Source: Candidatus Bathyarchaeota archaeon (lineage in GTDB: Archaea; Thermoproteota; Bathyarchaeia; Bathyarchaeales; Bathycorpusculaceae). From it: DNA of 64,000 nt. The stretch spans positions 1-64,000 of the forward strand of contig JAOAIX010000007.1 in the NCBI GenBank assembly GCA_026414485.1, given 5' to 3'. A program made the translations under genes and the position numbers. Numbering within the stretch: the stretch's first letter is position 1; the number at the start of each line of letters is the position of its first letter. Below, piece after piece: positions 17,715 to 28,446 of this stretch. The notes under the pieces are model-generated. The model saw only the letters and a program-made list of their open reading frames with translations, made no database searches and was not told where the DNA came from.

Positions 17715-19613
17715 TCAAAAAGAGAGTTTCTGTTTAACTAACATGCTAACATCGTTAGGATTTGCTTTCCCTCGTGCTTCCTTCATTACCAGCCCCATAA
17801 CCAAGCCAAACGCATTCTTACCGCCTTTTTCTATTGAATCCTTATTCTCGGTTATGACTCGCTCAACTATCGCTGCCAATTTCTCTTTTGAAAGCATTCT
17901 CAGCCCCAGTGCCTCAATGCAATCTCTAACAGTTTTGCCTTTGTTTTTGGAAAGCCACGCAAAAACATCTGAAACTGCCTCTTTAGCCAGTTCTCCTGTT
18001 CCAACACTTTGGAAAATCGCTTTAATCTGCTCGTCGGTTACGTTTTCAACCGCTATGCCTTCACGTTTGAGTGCCTTCAAACTTTCCGTCAGAAAAACCG
18101 CAACGATTGTAGCAGAAACACGGCTTTCTTTTACTATATTTTCGAACAGCAAATTGTATTCTGACTCGATGATTTGCCCCGCCAACTTTGCGTTCAACCC
18201 ATACTCCTTCATCAGTCTGTTTAGCCTTTTTTCGGCGGACTCTGGCAATTTGGTGCGTACTTGTTCTACTAATTCACGTGTAATCAGCATAGGCGGAATG
18301 TCTGTTTCAGGATACATACGTGCAGCGCCAGGTCTGGGACGCATATACCTTGTTGTTCCATCCTCTTTTGCCATACGTGTCTCTGCAGGTACACCCGTCA
18401 AAATTTCTCGTGCACGTTCAACTACCGCTTTCAAGGCGTCCATCACGTTTTCAGCAGTGTCTGCCACAAAGACCACGGCGTCTTCTGCTTCAGCAGCTAC
18501 AGTTTTGCGCAGTTCTTCAATTTCTTCGTTTGTTACGCCGTAGTTAGGCATTTCGTCGGTGTGGAATATGCCGCCCACTCTGCCCCAGAATTTAGCGCGG
18601 TCTGACAGTTCAGTGCCCACACGGAAATTGGGCATTAACTCGCGCCCAAGAAACCCTGCAAAACCGGCAAGTTTTACGGCTTTGACGACGTTTTTTCCAT
18701 CTAAAGCTTTCTTGATGACTTTGCATTTGGTATTTTTAAAAACAGCAGTGACGTCTACGATGTCTTCTTTTATGTCCGTGGGTTTGATGCCTTTGCTTGT
18801 CAGTTCATCTCTCATGGCTAACAGATTTAGCTGCCGCTGAACTTCGTATTCCACAACCGTGGCAATCAACTCTAATTCTTGAACACCTTTAATCTCTACA
18901 AGTGCGCCGTTGGGTATGGAGACGTTTAAATCCTGTCGTATGGTTCCTAAGCCGCGCATAACTTTGCCTGTATCTCGAAGAATTCGTCCAATTGCCAATG
19001 CCACTTTCTGTGCTTCCGCCGGGGAATATATTACAGGTGCTGTTGCCACCTCAATGAGTGGTATGCCTAAGCGGTCTATGCGATAGCGGATTATTTTTCC
19101 GTCAGCTTCAGTTCCGATTTTTCTTGCGGCGTCCTCTTCTAAGCTTGTTGCCTGTATCGGAATAATTTTTTCGTCCACTTTGATCCAGCCGTCTAAAGCC
19201 ACTATGCAGGTACGCTGAAAACCTGTGGTGTTAGAACCATCTATAACGGTCTTACGCATAACATGCACTTCATCAACAGGCTGCATGTTCATCATTAAAG
19301 AAGCCATGAGCACGGTTTCTACGGCTTCCCTGTTTAGAGGATGCGGTGGCTCTTCATCCATCTCCACAAGACATGCAGTTTCACGGTTGGCTTCGTAGAG
19401 AATTTTGACTCCCTTTTGAAATTCAAAATACGCTGACGGATCAATTTGTCCTAGTTCACTTTGAGTAGGTCTAAGCCTACGCAGGAAAACCACTTCTGGG
19501 TCATCTTTAAACAGTTGTGGGGGGCAACCACAAAACAGTTTAGAGGCTGTGGCTAACTGTTGATGAATTTCTAAACCCACTTTCAAACCAAGCTTGACGT
19601 AGTCCACTGTCAC
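17715..19613 (-). CDS. gatE: Glu-tRNA(Gln) amidotransferase subunit E
   Basis: 632 residues from a GTG. Starts with the GatB/E core (KVGLEIHQQLATASKLFCGCPP, FEFQKGVKILYEANRETACLVEMDEEPPH), includes the AspRS-like insertion specific to GatE (around KAVKLAGFAGFLGRELMP), and ends with the YqeY-like tail. It activates misacylated Glu-tRNA(Gln) and, with GatD, converts it to Gln-tRNA(Gln). It lies one base behind gatD in the elp3-gatD-gatE unit. Confidence 0.95.
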   Translation of the reverse strand: MTVDYVKLGLKVGLEIHQQLATASKLFCGCPPQLFKDDPEVVFLRRLRPTQSELGQIDPSAYFEFQKGVKILYEANRETACLVEMDEEPPHPLNREAVETVLMASLMMNMQPVDEVHVMRKTVIDGSNTTGFQRTCIVALDGWIKVDEKIIPIQATSLEEDAARKIGTEADGKIIRYRIDRLGIPLIEVATAPVIYSPAEAQKVALAIGRILRDTGKVMRGLGTIRQDLNVSIPNGALVEIKGVQELELIATVVEYEVQRQLNLLAMRDELTSKGIKPTDIKEDIVDVTAVFKNTKCKVIKKALDGKNVVKAVKLAGFAGFLGRELMPNFRVGTELSDRAKFWGRVGGIFHTDEMPNYGVTNEEIEELRKTVAAEAEDAVVFVADTAENVMDALKAVVERAREILTGVPAETRMAKEDGTTRYMRPRPGAARMYPETDIPPMLITRELVEQVRTKLPESAEKRLNRLMKEYGLNAKLAGQIIESEYNLLFENIVKESRVSATIVAVFLTESLKALKREGIAVENVTDEQIKAIFQSVGTGELAKEAVSDVFAWLSKNKGKTVRDCIEALGLRMLSKEKLAAIVERVITENKDSIEKGGKNAFGLVMGLVMKEARGKANPNDVSMLVKQKLSF

Positions 19614-19614
19614 T

Positions 19615-20970
19615 TTATGTGCCTCCTTCTTTTATTTGCCTCTCTTGCGGTAGTGTCCGCGGCGAAAACTCGCCTGCAATGTTAGTTTTAAAAAGTTTTT
19701 TTGCTTCTTCTAAATCGCGGGTTTGCCCAAGAACCCACATAAGCTTCACTAGGGCGGTTTCAGGAAACATGTCATCACATGGAATCACGCCCAGTGCAAG
19801 CAAGTCTCGTCCTGTGTCGTAGACGTTCATGTTAACGCGCCCCCAGATACACTGCGAAGCCAACGCAACTATTACTCCGTGATCAATGGCTTTTTCTATG
19901 GCTCCAAAACATCTGGCGCTGACGTGTCCCAGACCTGTGCCTTCTAGAAGTATACCTTTGATTTCTCGTTCAGCATACCAGTCGATCACGGAGGGGTCAA
20001 AACCTGGATAAAACTTTACTAAAGCAACTTTTTCGCTGAAATTTGGCTTCAAAGTTAGTTGTGCTGACGGATCACGTTTTCTGTAGTCTGATGTTAGCAT
20101 TGTTACGTCGCTGCCGTTTGCTGTTCTGGCGATGGGTAAACCGTTTACAGGTTTGAATGTGTCTCTTCGGCTGGTGTGGCATTTGCGAACTTTGGTTCCT
20201 CGATTGAACGCTATGGTTGTGTCTGCTATGGTTTCATGCATGGCAACTGCTACCTCAGCAAATGGAGCATATGCTGCTGCTTTGACGGCGCCGATGAGGT
20301 TTGTGGCGGCGTCTGAGCTGGGTCTGTCTGAGCTTCTTTGTGCGCCTACCACTATTACTGGGACAGGTAAGTTTTGTAGAGCGAAACTTAGTGCAGCTGC
20401 GGTGTAAGCCATGGTGTCTGTGCCGTGTGCAATAACCACCCCGTTTACCCCTTGTTTTATGTGTTCGGCGACGGTTTGCGCGATTTGTGTCCAGTGCTTT
20501 TGGGTTATGTTCTCGCTGTATATGCTGAGTAGAATTTGGGTATCTATGCGAGCAAGGTCTGCAAGTTCAGGAACAACTCCATATAGGTCACTTGCAGATA
20601 TCGCTGAACGAACCGCGCCTGTGCGGTAGTCTACTCGGCTGGCTATTGTGCCGCCGGTGCTCATAATGACCACTTTCGGTAGTTCTTCCCTTTGTGGGGG
20701 AAGTGGTGGTGAAGCAAAAGTGGGTTTGATGCCTTTGCCGACTTTTTCGATTTTCATGTTAGGTTCAAGGCGGATACCGATGTTGTAGCCGCTTTTCATT
20801 TTTACAACTACATGTTTGTCGTCGCCTGCTTCGGCACGGGGGATTAGAATGCCTTCGTAGGTTTTTTCTTCTTTGGTAATTCGTATTATGTCGCCTACTT
20901 CGCATCCTGCTTGAGTGAGCACGTTTAATGCTTGCCCTCTGTAGCCTAGTGGGGCTTCGTTTTGGTTCAT
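19615..20970 (-). CDS. gatD: Glu-tRNA(Gln) amidotransferase subunit D
   Basis: 451 residues. A GatD-specific N-terminal domain (~1-90) precedes an L-asparaginase-type domain with MSTGGTIASRVDY and VIAHGTDTMAYTA (the two catalytic Thr plus the Thr-Asp pair) and GGTGLGHV-like LEGTGLGHVSARC. It releases ammonia from an amide donor for GatE. Its ATG overlaps the end of elp3 by 4 bases. Confidence 0.95.
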   Translation of the reverse strand: MNQNEAPLGYRGQALNVLTQAGCEVGDIIRITKEEKTYEGILIPRAEAGDDKHVVVKMKSGYNIGIRLEPNMKIEKVGKGIKPTFASPPLPPQREELPKVVIMSTGGTIASRVDYRTGAVRSAISASDLYGVVPELADLARIDTQILLSIYSENITQKHWTQIAQTVAEHIKQGVNGVVIAHGTDTMAYTAAALSFALQNLPVPVIVVGAQRSSDRPSSDAATNLIGAVKAAAYAPFAEVAVAMHETIADTTIAFNRGTKVRKCHTSRRDTFKPVNGLPIARTANGSDVTMLTSDYRKRDPSAQLTLKPNFSEKVALVKFYPGFDPSVIDWYAEREIKGILLEGTGLGHVSARCFGAIEKAIDHGVIVALASQCIWGRVNMNVYDTGRDLLALGVIPCDDMFPETALVKLMWVLGQTRDLEEAKKLFKTNIAGEFSPRTLPQERQIKEGGT

Positions 20971-22568
20971 GTTGTATTCCTCAAGTTTTTGGAAACATAA
21001 ACGCCATCATGGCTGTAGCCAAAGCGCATATAATACTTCTTTGTACCTAGGGCGCTTATAACTAAAAGCTTTTTCAAATCAAACTCTTCTTTTGCTAGAC
21101 GCTCTGCCTCTTTTAGTAAGATTGCTCCGTAGCCTTTATGTTGCCATGCTTCAGGGGAGTGCTTACCTACTGGCACCAGTGGACCGTACACGTGCAGTTC
21201 CCTTACAATGGCGGCTGGCGTGGAGGGGATTTCGGGTCTGTGTGCTTTTGTGGAGGGTACGCGTAAACGTAAATAGCCAATTAACACGTCGTTGGTTGGA
21301 TCTTCAGCTGATAAAAACACCTCTTTTCCCTCTGACGCCTCATATGTGGTAGAGAGAATTTTGACTTGGTCTAAGTCTGGTTTAACTTTGTTAACGAGGG
21401 TTTGGTGACCTACTTCTCGGCATCGGATACATCTGCAGCGTTGTCCTTGCTCTGCTAGTTTTTGATGCACCATCTGTCGCAAATTGCTTTTGTTTACTCC
21501 GGCAGTTATTAGTCGGGCTGGTATGTCTCGTTGTACACGCATAACTCGAATCCATGGTGGGATGATTTTTTTAACTTCTGCAATTAACTCTGCTGCTTCT
21601 TGGGTGGAGTACGGTTGATACCTGCCTTCTTTGTGCCATTGGCTGATTTTTGTGCCTTCGATTACAAGGCAAGGATAGATTTTAATCATGTCAGGTTTGA
21701 AGGCGGCGTTTTTGAACACCGTTTTAAAGGCTTCCAGATCCTTCTGTTTATTTGAGCCTGGCATTCCAGGCATAAGATGGTAGACAATTTTTAATCCTGC
21801 GTCTTTGGCGATGCGTGTTGCCTCTTCCACGTCGGCAACTGTGTGGTTTCTTCCAACTGCGCGGTAAATTTTGTCGTTGGGGTTTTGTACTCCCAGTTCT
21901 ATGCGTGTCACTCCCATGTTTAACATGGCGTCTATGTGAGTTTGTTTTGCCCAGTCGGGTCTGGTTTCTACGGTTATGCCTACGTTGCGGGTTTTGCTGG
22001 TTTCTGCGTTAGCTTTTGCTTCTTGTAGGCTTGTTGAGGTTTCATTTGTTATGGCGTCTAGGCATCGCTGTATAAACCATTCTTGGTATTCTGGTGGGGT
22101 GGCTGGAAATGTTCCACCCATTACTATGAGCTCGATTTTGTCTACGCGGTGTCCTATGGCTGTGAGTTGCTCGATTCTGCTGCGAACCTGCAGGTAAGGG
22201 TCGTAGCTGTTTTGGGCTCCGCGCATGGCTGCTGGTTCATGTCCTGTGTAGCTTTGGGGTGCGCCGCGGTTTGGTCCGCCTGGGCAGTAGGCGCATGGTT
22301 CAGGTTGGGGGCATGGTTGTGGTTTGGTCATGACGGCTATGACGGTGACGCCTGAAATTGTGCGGGTGTTTTTGCGGCGTAAAAGCGGCAAAAGTGCTTG
22401 TTTTTCATTTGGGTAAAGGGCGGCTATTATGTCTGCGTTTGATGGTGTTTGTTGAAGGTGGTGTTTGGCGGCGGCTTGGAGTTTTAGGCGGTTTACGTCC
22501 TCAGGGGTTGGGTTGGGTAAAAGCTGTAGGGCTGATATGATTTCTCGAAGAGGGTTGTTTTTATTCAA
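20967..22568 (-). CDS. elp3: Elp3, tRNA U34 carboxymethyl-forming enzyme (radical SAM + GNAT)
   Basis: 533 residues from a TTG. A radical SAM domain contains the Fe-S cysteines in CPQPEPCAYCPGG; a second conserved Cys cluster CRCIRCREVG follows near 390; the C-terminal ~140 residues are a GNAT acetyltransferase domain (HKGYGAILLKEAERLA). Elp3 modifies wobble uridines (cm5U34) and acts alone in archaea. It is the first gene of the elp3-gatD-gatE unit, so all three products act on tRNA decoding. Confidence 0.95.
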   Translation of the reverse strand: MNKNNPLREIISALQLLPNPTPEDVNRLKLQAAAKHHLQQTPSNADIIAALYPNEKQALLPLLRRKNTRTISGVTVIAVMTKPQPCPQPEPCAYCPGGPNRGAPQSYTGHEPAAMRGAQNSYDPYLQVRSRIEQLTAIGHRVDKIELIVMGGTFPATPPEYQEWFIQRCLDAITNETSTSLQEAKANAETSKTRNVGITVETRPDWAKQTHIDAMLNMGVTRIELGVQNPNDKIYRAVGRNHTVADVEEATRIAKDAGLKIVYHLMPGMPGSNKQKDLEAFKTVFKNAAFKPDMIKIYPCLVIEGTKISQWHKEGRYQPYSTQEAAELIAEVKKIIPPWIRVMRVQRDIPARLITAGVNKSNLRQMVHQKLAEQGQRCRCIRCREVGHQTLVNKVKPDLDQVKILSTTYEASEGKEVFLSAEDPTNDVLIGYLRLRVPSTKAHRPEIPSTPAAIVRELHVYGPLVPVGKHSPEAWQHKGYGAILLKEAERLAKEEFDLKKLLVISALGTKKYYMRFGYSHDGVYVSKNLRNTT

Positions 22569-22595
22569 CCGGAGTTACCGTTTAAAATTTCTTTT

Positions 22596-22606
22596 TGCTT
22601 ATAAAT
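22596..22606 (-). promoter_or_regulatory. TATA box for elp3-gatD-gatE
   Basis: On the minus strand TTTATTTATAAGC is centred about 33 bases before the TTG start, which places initiation almost at the start codon; the mRNA is probably leaderless or nearly so. Confidence 0.5.
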
Positions 22607-22667
22607 AAAGTGAGCTACTTTTTGTAGGGGAAAAATTTGTTAAAAAAGGTCGTTTGGTGGCTGGTGT

Positions 22668-22829
22668 TTACATCCAGTTTTGGCCAGGCTTGCGTTGCAG
22701 AATAATCCGTTTTTCGTAGTTACGGCGTGTTCTATTTTTTGGGCTTGCTTTTGTGTGTTCTTGTGCTTGAATTTTTGGTGTTTGTGCCCGGACTTTTCCT
22801 GCTTTGGAGAGTGAACCGTGAGTTGGCAT
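22668..22829 (-). CDS. rps30e: Ribosomal protein S30e (short gene, 53 residues)
   Basis: 53 residues, easily missed because of its length. It begins [19 protein letters not shown] and ends [19 protein letters not shown], a close match from end to end to archaeal/eukaryotic eS30, and is strongly basic. It is a small-subunit ribosomal protein found only in archaea and eukaryotes. A TATA-like AGGTTTAAG (minus strand, about 22868-22877) lies ~43 bases before the ATG, with AGGT as a weak ribosome binding site. It lies between metW and elp3 on the same strand but has its own promoter. Confidence 0.93.
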   Translation of the reverse strand: MPTHGSLSKAGKVRAQTPKIQAQEHTKASPKNRTRRNYEKRIILQRKPGQNWM

Positions 22830-22951
22830 GATTTTCTACCTGTTTGCAATTAAAGAATTGATGTAGCACTTAAACCTTTGGTTGTGTTTTTTTGGTGTTT
22901 TGATGTTGAAGTGGTTTTTTGTTTTTGTATGGTTGTGGATATTGCGGTTTT

Positions 22952-23542
22952 TTATTTAGAGAGCAGAAAGAGGGCTGTTTCGGCAAGCAGGTTTGGTGTG
23001 AGGCGTATTTTTTTTCTGTTAGTGAGGTATGCTGTTTTGTGAATTTGTATGTTTTTGTTTTTGCAGTAGTTTTTGAAATCTTTTATACTTAAAAAGTGCA
23101 GGTTTGGTGTGTCGTACCATTGGTAGGGAAGCGCTGTGGTTATGGGTACTTTGCCTTGGAAGAAGATTTGGAGGCGTGCGTGGATGTGGGCAAAGTTTGG
23201 GAATCCAACTATAACTTTTTTGCCTATGCGTAAGGCCTCTTTGAGGGCAAAATCGGGTTTTTTTACTTGCTGCAATGTTTGGTTTAGTATGACGTAGTCA
23301 AAGTTTTTGTCTGTGTATTCGCTGAGGCCTGTGTCTATGTCTTGTTGGATTACGTTTAAGCCTGCTGCAATGCATTGGTGAATTGCTTTGTCTTGGAGTT
23401 CGATGCCTTGCGCGTGGATGTGCTTTTCTTTGATTAGTAGTGACAGTAGCTTGCCGTCTCCGCAGCCTAAGTCCAGAACTGTTGTATTTTCTTCGATCCA
23501 GTTTGAGATGATTTTGTGTTCTAGTGGTATTTGTTGTTTCAT
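22952..23542 (-). CDS. metW: MetW-like methyltransferase-fold protein
   Basis: 196 residues. A Rossmann-type SAM-binding motif ([15 protein letters not shown]) near the N-terminus and the MetW hallmark stretch [15 protein letters not shown] plus [19 protein letters not shown]. In bacteria MetW works with MetX in homoserine acylation for methionine synthesis. The ATG overlaps the metX stop by 4 bases, confirming the classic metX-metW pairing. Confidence 0.92.
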   Translation of the reverse strand: MKQQIPLEHKIISNWIEENTTVLDLGCGDGKLLSLLIKEKHIHAQGIELQDKAIHQCIAAGLNVIQQDIDTGLSEYTDKNFDYVILNQTLQQVKKPDFALKEALRIGKKVIVGFPNFAHIHARLQIFFQGKVPITTALPYQWYDTPNLHFLSIKDFKNYCKNKNIQIHKTAYLTNRKKIRLTPNLLAETALFLLSK

Positions 23543-24687
23543 TTGTTTTTGTCACCTTTGCCGTTTTCTTTTGCAGTTGTTTTTAGGAAGTGCTGTATTA
23601 GCTTGCTTTCCTGTTCGATTTCTAGTAGGAAAGCGTCGTGTCCGTAGGTGCTGTTGATTTCACAGTAGGAAGTGTTTACGCCTGCGAGTTTGCATGCTTT
23701 GACAATTTCTTGTGATTGGTAGGTGGGGTAGAGCCAGTCTGATTTGAATGCTAGGACGAGGACTTTTGCTTTCAGGTTTTTGAAAACTTCGTTGAGGTTG
23801 TGTCCATTTAGCAGGTTGAAGTAGTCTATGGCTTTAGTTAAGTATAGGTAACTGTTTGCGTCGAAACGTTTTACAAAGTTGTCGCCGCGGTGGCGTAGGT
23901 AGTCTTCTACTTCAAAATCTGGGCTAAATTTGGCTGTTTCTTTGTTTGGGTAGGTTTTTCTGCCGAATTTTTCTGCCATGGAGGTGTCGCTCATGTAGGT
24001 GATGTGGCCGATCATTCTTGCTACTGCTAAACCTTTGGCGGGCACTTTTTTGCCGTAGTAGTTGCCGTTTTGCCAGTCTGGGTCTGCCATTACTGCTTGG
24101 CGTCCTACTTCGTTGAAGGCGATTTGTTGGGGTGTGTGCTTTAAAGTTGTAGCTATCGGAATTGCAGCGCATATTTTTTCTGGGTAAGTTGCCATCCACT
24201 GGAGAACTTGCATGCCGCCCATGGAGCCGCCTATAACTGCTAAAAGTTTGTCAATCCCCAAGTAGTCGACGAGTTGGCGTTGAGCTTCAACCATGTCGGC
24301 GATGGTTATGAGTGGGAAATCAAGTGCGTATGGTTTGCCTGTTTTGGGGTTGATGGAGCTTGGTCCTGTGGATCCTCTGCATCCGCCGATAACGTTGCTG
24401 CAGATAACAAAGTATTGGTTGGTGTCTATTCCTTTGCCTGGTCCAATGAGGGAGTCCCACCAGCCTGGGTTTTTGCTGTTTTTGTGCCATCCTGCCGCGT
24501 GTGCATCTCCACTTAGGGCGTGAAGAACTAGCACTGCGTTTGTTTTGTCTTGGTTGAGTTGGCCGTAGGTTTCATACGCCAAGGTTATGGGTCCAAGTTT
24601 GTCTCCTAGTTCTAGCCTTAACTCGTTTGGGGGCTGGGCAAACGTGAAGTGTTGAGTTTCTACTGTGCCTACGCTGTTGTCTGCCAC
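23539..24687 (-). CDS. metX: Homoserine O-acetyltransferase (MetX)
   Basis: 382 residues, alpha/beta-hydrolase fold. Nucleophile elbow [12 protein letters not shown] (Ser), C-terminal Asp in FKSDWLYP and His in YGHDAFLLE complete the triad. It acylates homoserine with acetyl-CoA (succinyl-CoA in some members) to make the substrate for MetY. Middle gene of metY-metX-metW. Confidence 0.95.
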   Translation of the reverse strand: MADNSVGTVETQHFTFAQPPNELRLELGDKLGPITLAYETYGQLNQDKTNAVLVLHALSGDAHAAGWHKNSKNPGWWDSLIGPGKGIDTNQYFVICSNVIGGCRGSTGPSSINPKTGKPYALDFPLITIADMVEAQRQLVDYLGIDKLLAVIGGSMGGMQVLQWMATYPEKICAAIPIATTLKHTPQQIAFNEVGRQAVMADPDWQNGNYYGKKVPAKGLAVARMIGHITYMSDTSMAEKFGRKTYPNKETAKFSPDFEVEDYLRHRGDNFVKRFDANSYLYLTKAIDYFNLLNGHNLNEVFKNLKAKVLVLAFKSDWLYPTYQSQEIVKACKLAGVNTSYCEINSTYGHDAFLLEIEQESKLIQHFLKTTAKENGKGDKNK

Positions 24688-24722
24688 TTCTGCGGCTCCT
24701 CCTGAAAAGTTGTTTTGGTCTG

Positions 24723-26141
<1,419 letters not shown>

Positions 26142-26154
26142 CTATTAGTGATTC

Positions 26155-26709
26155 ATGTTTCCACAACTTGAAGACATAGGTAAAAGACGACGACAATTAG
26201 GCTTAAAACAGTCTGAACTGGCAAAATTGGCAGGCGTAAGCCAAAGCCTAATTGCTAAACTTGAAGCAGGAAAAATTGATTCGTCTTATACTAAAGTGAA
26301 AGCCATTTTTGATGTGCTTGAACGGCTCGAAATAAAAAATAGGATTCAGGCTGAGAAAGTGCTTCACAAGGAGGTTATTGGTGTCCAAAAAGAGGAGCCA
26401 GTAGCTAAAGTTGTCCAGTTGATGAAGGAGCATAATTTCTCGCAAATTCCGGTTTTCAACGGCAAACAATCAGTGGGCAGTGTATCTGAAAAAACTATCT
26501 TGCGGCAGATTCTTGCGGGTTGTGATCTTGCTGAAATTAGTAAGTTGCCAACAGCGAAAATAATGGATGAGGCTTTTCCGCAAGTCAGCGAGGATGCGCC
26601 ACTTTCACTTATTTCAAATTTGCTGCAAGTGTACTCTGCAGTTTTAGTTTCAAAGCAAGGTGAGGTCATGGGTATAATAACTAAGGCGGATCTGCTTAGG
26701 ATGCTCTAA
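26155..26709 (+). CDS. HTH-CBS regulator (XRE helix-turn-helix plus two CBS domains)
   Basis: 184 residues. Residues 1-60 are an XRE-type HTH (GLKQSELAKLAGVSQSLIAKLEAGKIDSS-type, quoted in part); ~65-120 and ~125-184 are a CBS pair (EPVAKVVQLMKEHNFSQIPVF, MGIITKADLLRML). CBS pairs bind adenosyl compounds such as AMP, SAM or MTA. Divergent from metY-metX-metW and close to a palindrome, it is a reasonable candidate for a SAM- or adenosine-nucleotide-responsive controller of methionine synthesis; that link is inference from position. Confidence 0.85.
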   Translation: MFPQLEDIGKRRRQLGLKQSELAKLAGVSQSLIAKLEAGKIDSSYTKVKAIFDVLERLEIKNRIQAEKVLHKEVIGVQKEEPVAKVVQLMKEHNFSQIPVFNGKQSVGSVSEKTILRQILAGCDLAEISKLPTAKIMDEAFPQVSEDAPLSLISNLLQVYSAVLVSKQGEVMGIITKADLLRML

Positions 26710-26762
26710 ACTTTACAAAACATCTTTAAGTATATGCATGTTATATTCAGAGTCGAGCACCT

Positions 26763-27086
26763 ATGTCACTTTCATGTGAAAGCGTAGCCCGTCGTGTTCT
26801 ACCTGTGTACCGATCTTTTGTAGCTAAGGAACTTATCCTCAGGTACAAGTTGACGCAAAACGTTGTTGCCAGAAAGCTTGGCACTACCCAAGCTGCTATA
26901 AGCCAATACGTTAACAGTAAACGCGGTGTTAAAGGTATACCAAACTACGCAGAAATTGAGGCTCTAATTCAGGAGGCAGCAGCTAAAGTGGCCCAGCGGA
27001 TGGTAACCTCCAATTTTACGTCTGAGGAATTCAGTGACAGTTTCTGCGACTTATGTATGGAGCTTCGTAAAAACAAAAAAATATAG
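26763..27086 (+). CDS. Archaeal XRE-like transcriptional regulator (COG2522 type)
   Basis: 107 residues. The opening pattern (SCESVARRVLPVYRSFVAKELI) followed by the HTH LTQNVVARKLGTTQAAISQYV and SKRGVKGIPNY is that of a widespread archaeal regulator family. Targets unknown. CTTTAAGTATATG just after 26715 supplies a TATA box. Convergent with HMG-CoA reductase. Confidence 0.8.
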   Translation: MSLSCESVARRVLPVYRSFVAKELILRYKLTQNVVARKLGTTQAAISQYVNSKRGVKGIPNYAEIEALIQEAAAKVAQRMVTSNFTSEEFSDSFCDLCMELRKNKKI

Positions 27087-27089
27087 CGT

Positions 27090-28370
27090 TTACTGGACGG
27101 AGCTGAGTTCTGTGAGTATTTCTTTTGCTCTGTCCATGCGGATCTTTCGTTCTTTCACCATTATTTCAGCGACTAAGTCAACAAGTTTGCCTGTAGCTCC
27201 AGCTTGCACGGCAATGTTGCGGGCGTGAAGCGACATGTGCCCCTTTTGTATTCCTTCGTGAGCTAGCGCCCTTAATGCTGCAAGGTTTTGGGCTAAACCT
27301 ACTGCCGCTAAAACTTCAGCGAATTCGTTGGCTGATTTTACGTTAAGGATTTTCATGGCGATTTTAGCGGTTGGGTGGGTTTTTACTGCGCCGCCGACAA
27401 GTCCTACAGCCATGGGTAATTCAATTTCGCCAACCAAGTTGCCTTCTTTGTTTTTCTTCCAGGTGGATAACGTTGTGTATTTTCCGTTTAATGCGGCGTA
27501 GGCGTGTGCACCGGCTTCGATGGCTCTGTGATCGTTGCCTGTGGCTAACACGACTGCTATGATGCCGTTTAAGGCGCCTTTGTTGTGTGTTGCTCCTCTA
27601 TAGGGGTCTGCAGCAGCAAATGCTGAAGCGTAAACTATGCCGTCTACCACTTCTTCGCCGCCCACTGCTTCTTTGGAGACTGTGCACCATGCTTTTGCGA
27701 GCCTTTTTACGGCGAGGTTTGAGATTATTCGCAGGTAAACGCGTCCCCCTGTTAGACTTTCAATTAGGGGTGCTATAGCTTCTGCCATTGTGTTTACGGC
27801 GTTGGCGCCCATGGCGTCGCGGCAGTCAACGTATAATTCAGTGATGAGCATGTCGCCTTGGGTTGTGTGAATTATTTTTGCATCCAAGTCTTTTGCGCCG
27901 CCGCCTACAGAGTTTAGAAGGGGGTCTTGTTCGTTGGCTTTTTTTAGGAGTTCTTGTTTTGCCGCTATCACTTTTTCTTTGGCAGCTTGTGCATCTTTGA
28001 TGGCTACGGTTTGAATTTGGCCGATCATTATTGGCGGGGTGCTGCTGGTGTGGAATCCTCCGCTTTCCCGCACCATTTTTGCTGCGTAACTGGCTGCTGC
28101 CACGACTGAGGGTTCCTCGGTTGCCATGGGAATTAAGTAATCTTTGTTGTTAATTGTGAAGTTAACCCCTATGCCGAGGGGTATGGGTATGGCGCCGACT
28201 ACATTTTCTATCATTCTGTCTGCTACTTCCATTGGTAGCGCGCCAGTGTTCTGGAGGATGGTGCATTCTTCGTCTGTCAGGTTTGCGAACTCTTTGACTT
28301 TTGCTAACCGCTCTTTCGGTGTCAACTTGTAGAAGCCTGAAATGGCTGAGGATTTGGTCATGGATAACAC
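27090..28370 (-). CDS. mvaA: HMG-CoA reductase, class II-like
   Basis: 426 residues. Catalytic motifs: ENVVGAIPIPLGIGVNF, MATEEPSVVAAASYAA (catalytic Glu), DCRDAMGANAVNTM (Asp-Ala-Met-Gly), ATGNDHRAIEAGAHAYA, and the C-terminal GHMSLHARNIA with the catalytic His. It reduces HMG-CoA to mevalonate for isoprenoid lipids. The sequence pattern resembles the class II (bacterial/Archaeoglobus) rather than the class I archaeal enzyme. Start is GTG 28370 or ATG 28361. Confidence 0.93.
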   Translation of the reverse strand: MLSMTKSSAISGFYKLTPKERLAKVKEFANLTDEECTILQNTGALPMEVADRMIENVVGAIPIPLGIGVNFTINNKDYLIPMATEEPSVVAAASYAAKMVRESGGFHTSSTPPIMIGQIQTVAIKDAQAAKEKVIAAKQELLKKANEQDPLLNSVGGGAKDLDAKIIHTTQGDMLITELYVDCRDAMGANAVNTMAEAIAPLIESLTGGRVYLRIISNLAVKRLAKAWCTVSKEAVGGEEVVDGIVYASAFAAADPYRGATHNKGALNGIIAVVLATGNDHRAIEAGAHAYAALNGKYTTLSTWKKNKEGNLVGEIELPMAVGLVGGAVKTHPTAKIAMKILNVKSANEFAEVLAAVGLAQNLAALRALAHEGIQKGHMSLHARNIAVQAGATGKLVDLVAEIMVKERKIRMDRAKEILTELSSVQ

Positions 28371-28446
28371 TGGGTTTTACAATTACAGCTTGTGCTTTTA
28401 AGTTTTAGCAGTAACCCTTCAGGGTGATGAAGGAAACATGCTTCTT

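Noticed and set aside
17743-18840. Long plus-strand frames within gatE
   Set aside because: Ser/Thr-rich antisense shadows of a gene with unmistakable GatE motifs.
22640-22849. 69-codon minus-strand frame over rps30e
   Set aside because: Low-complexity Lys/Gln/His sequence in a different frame from the clear S30e protein; a shadow.
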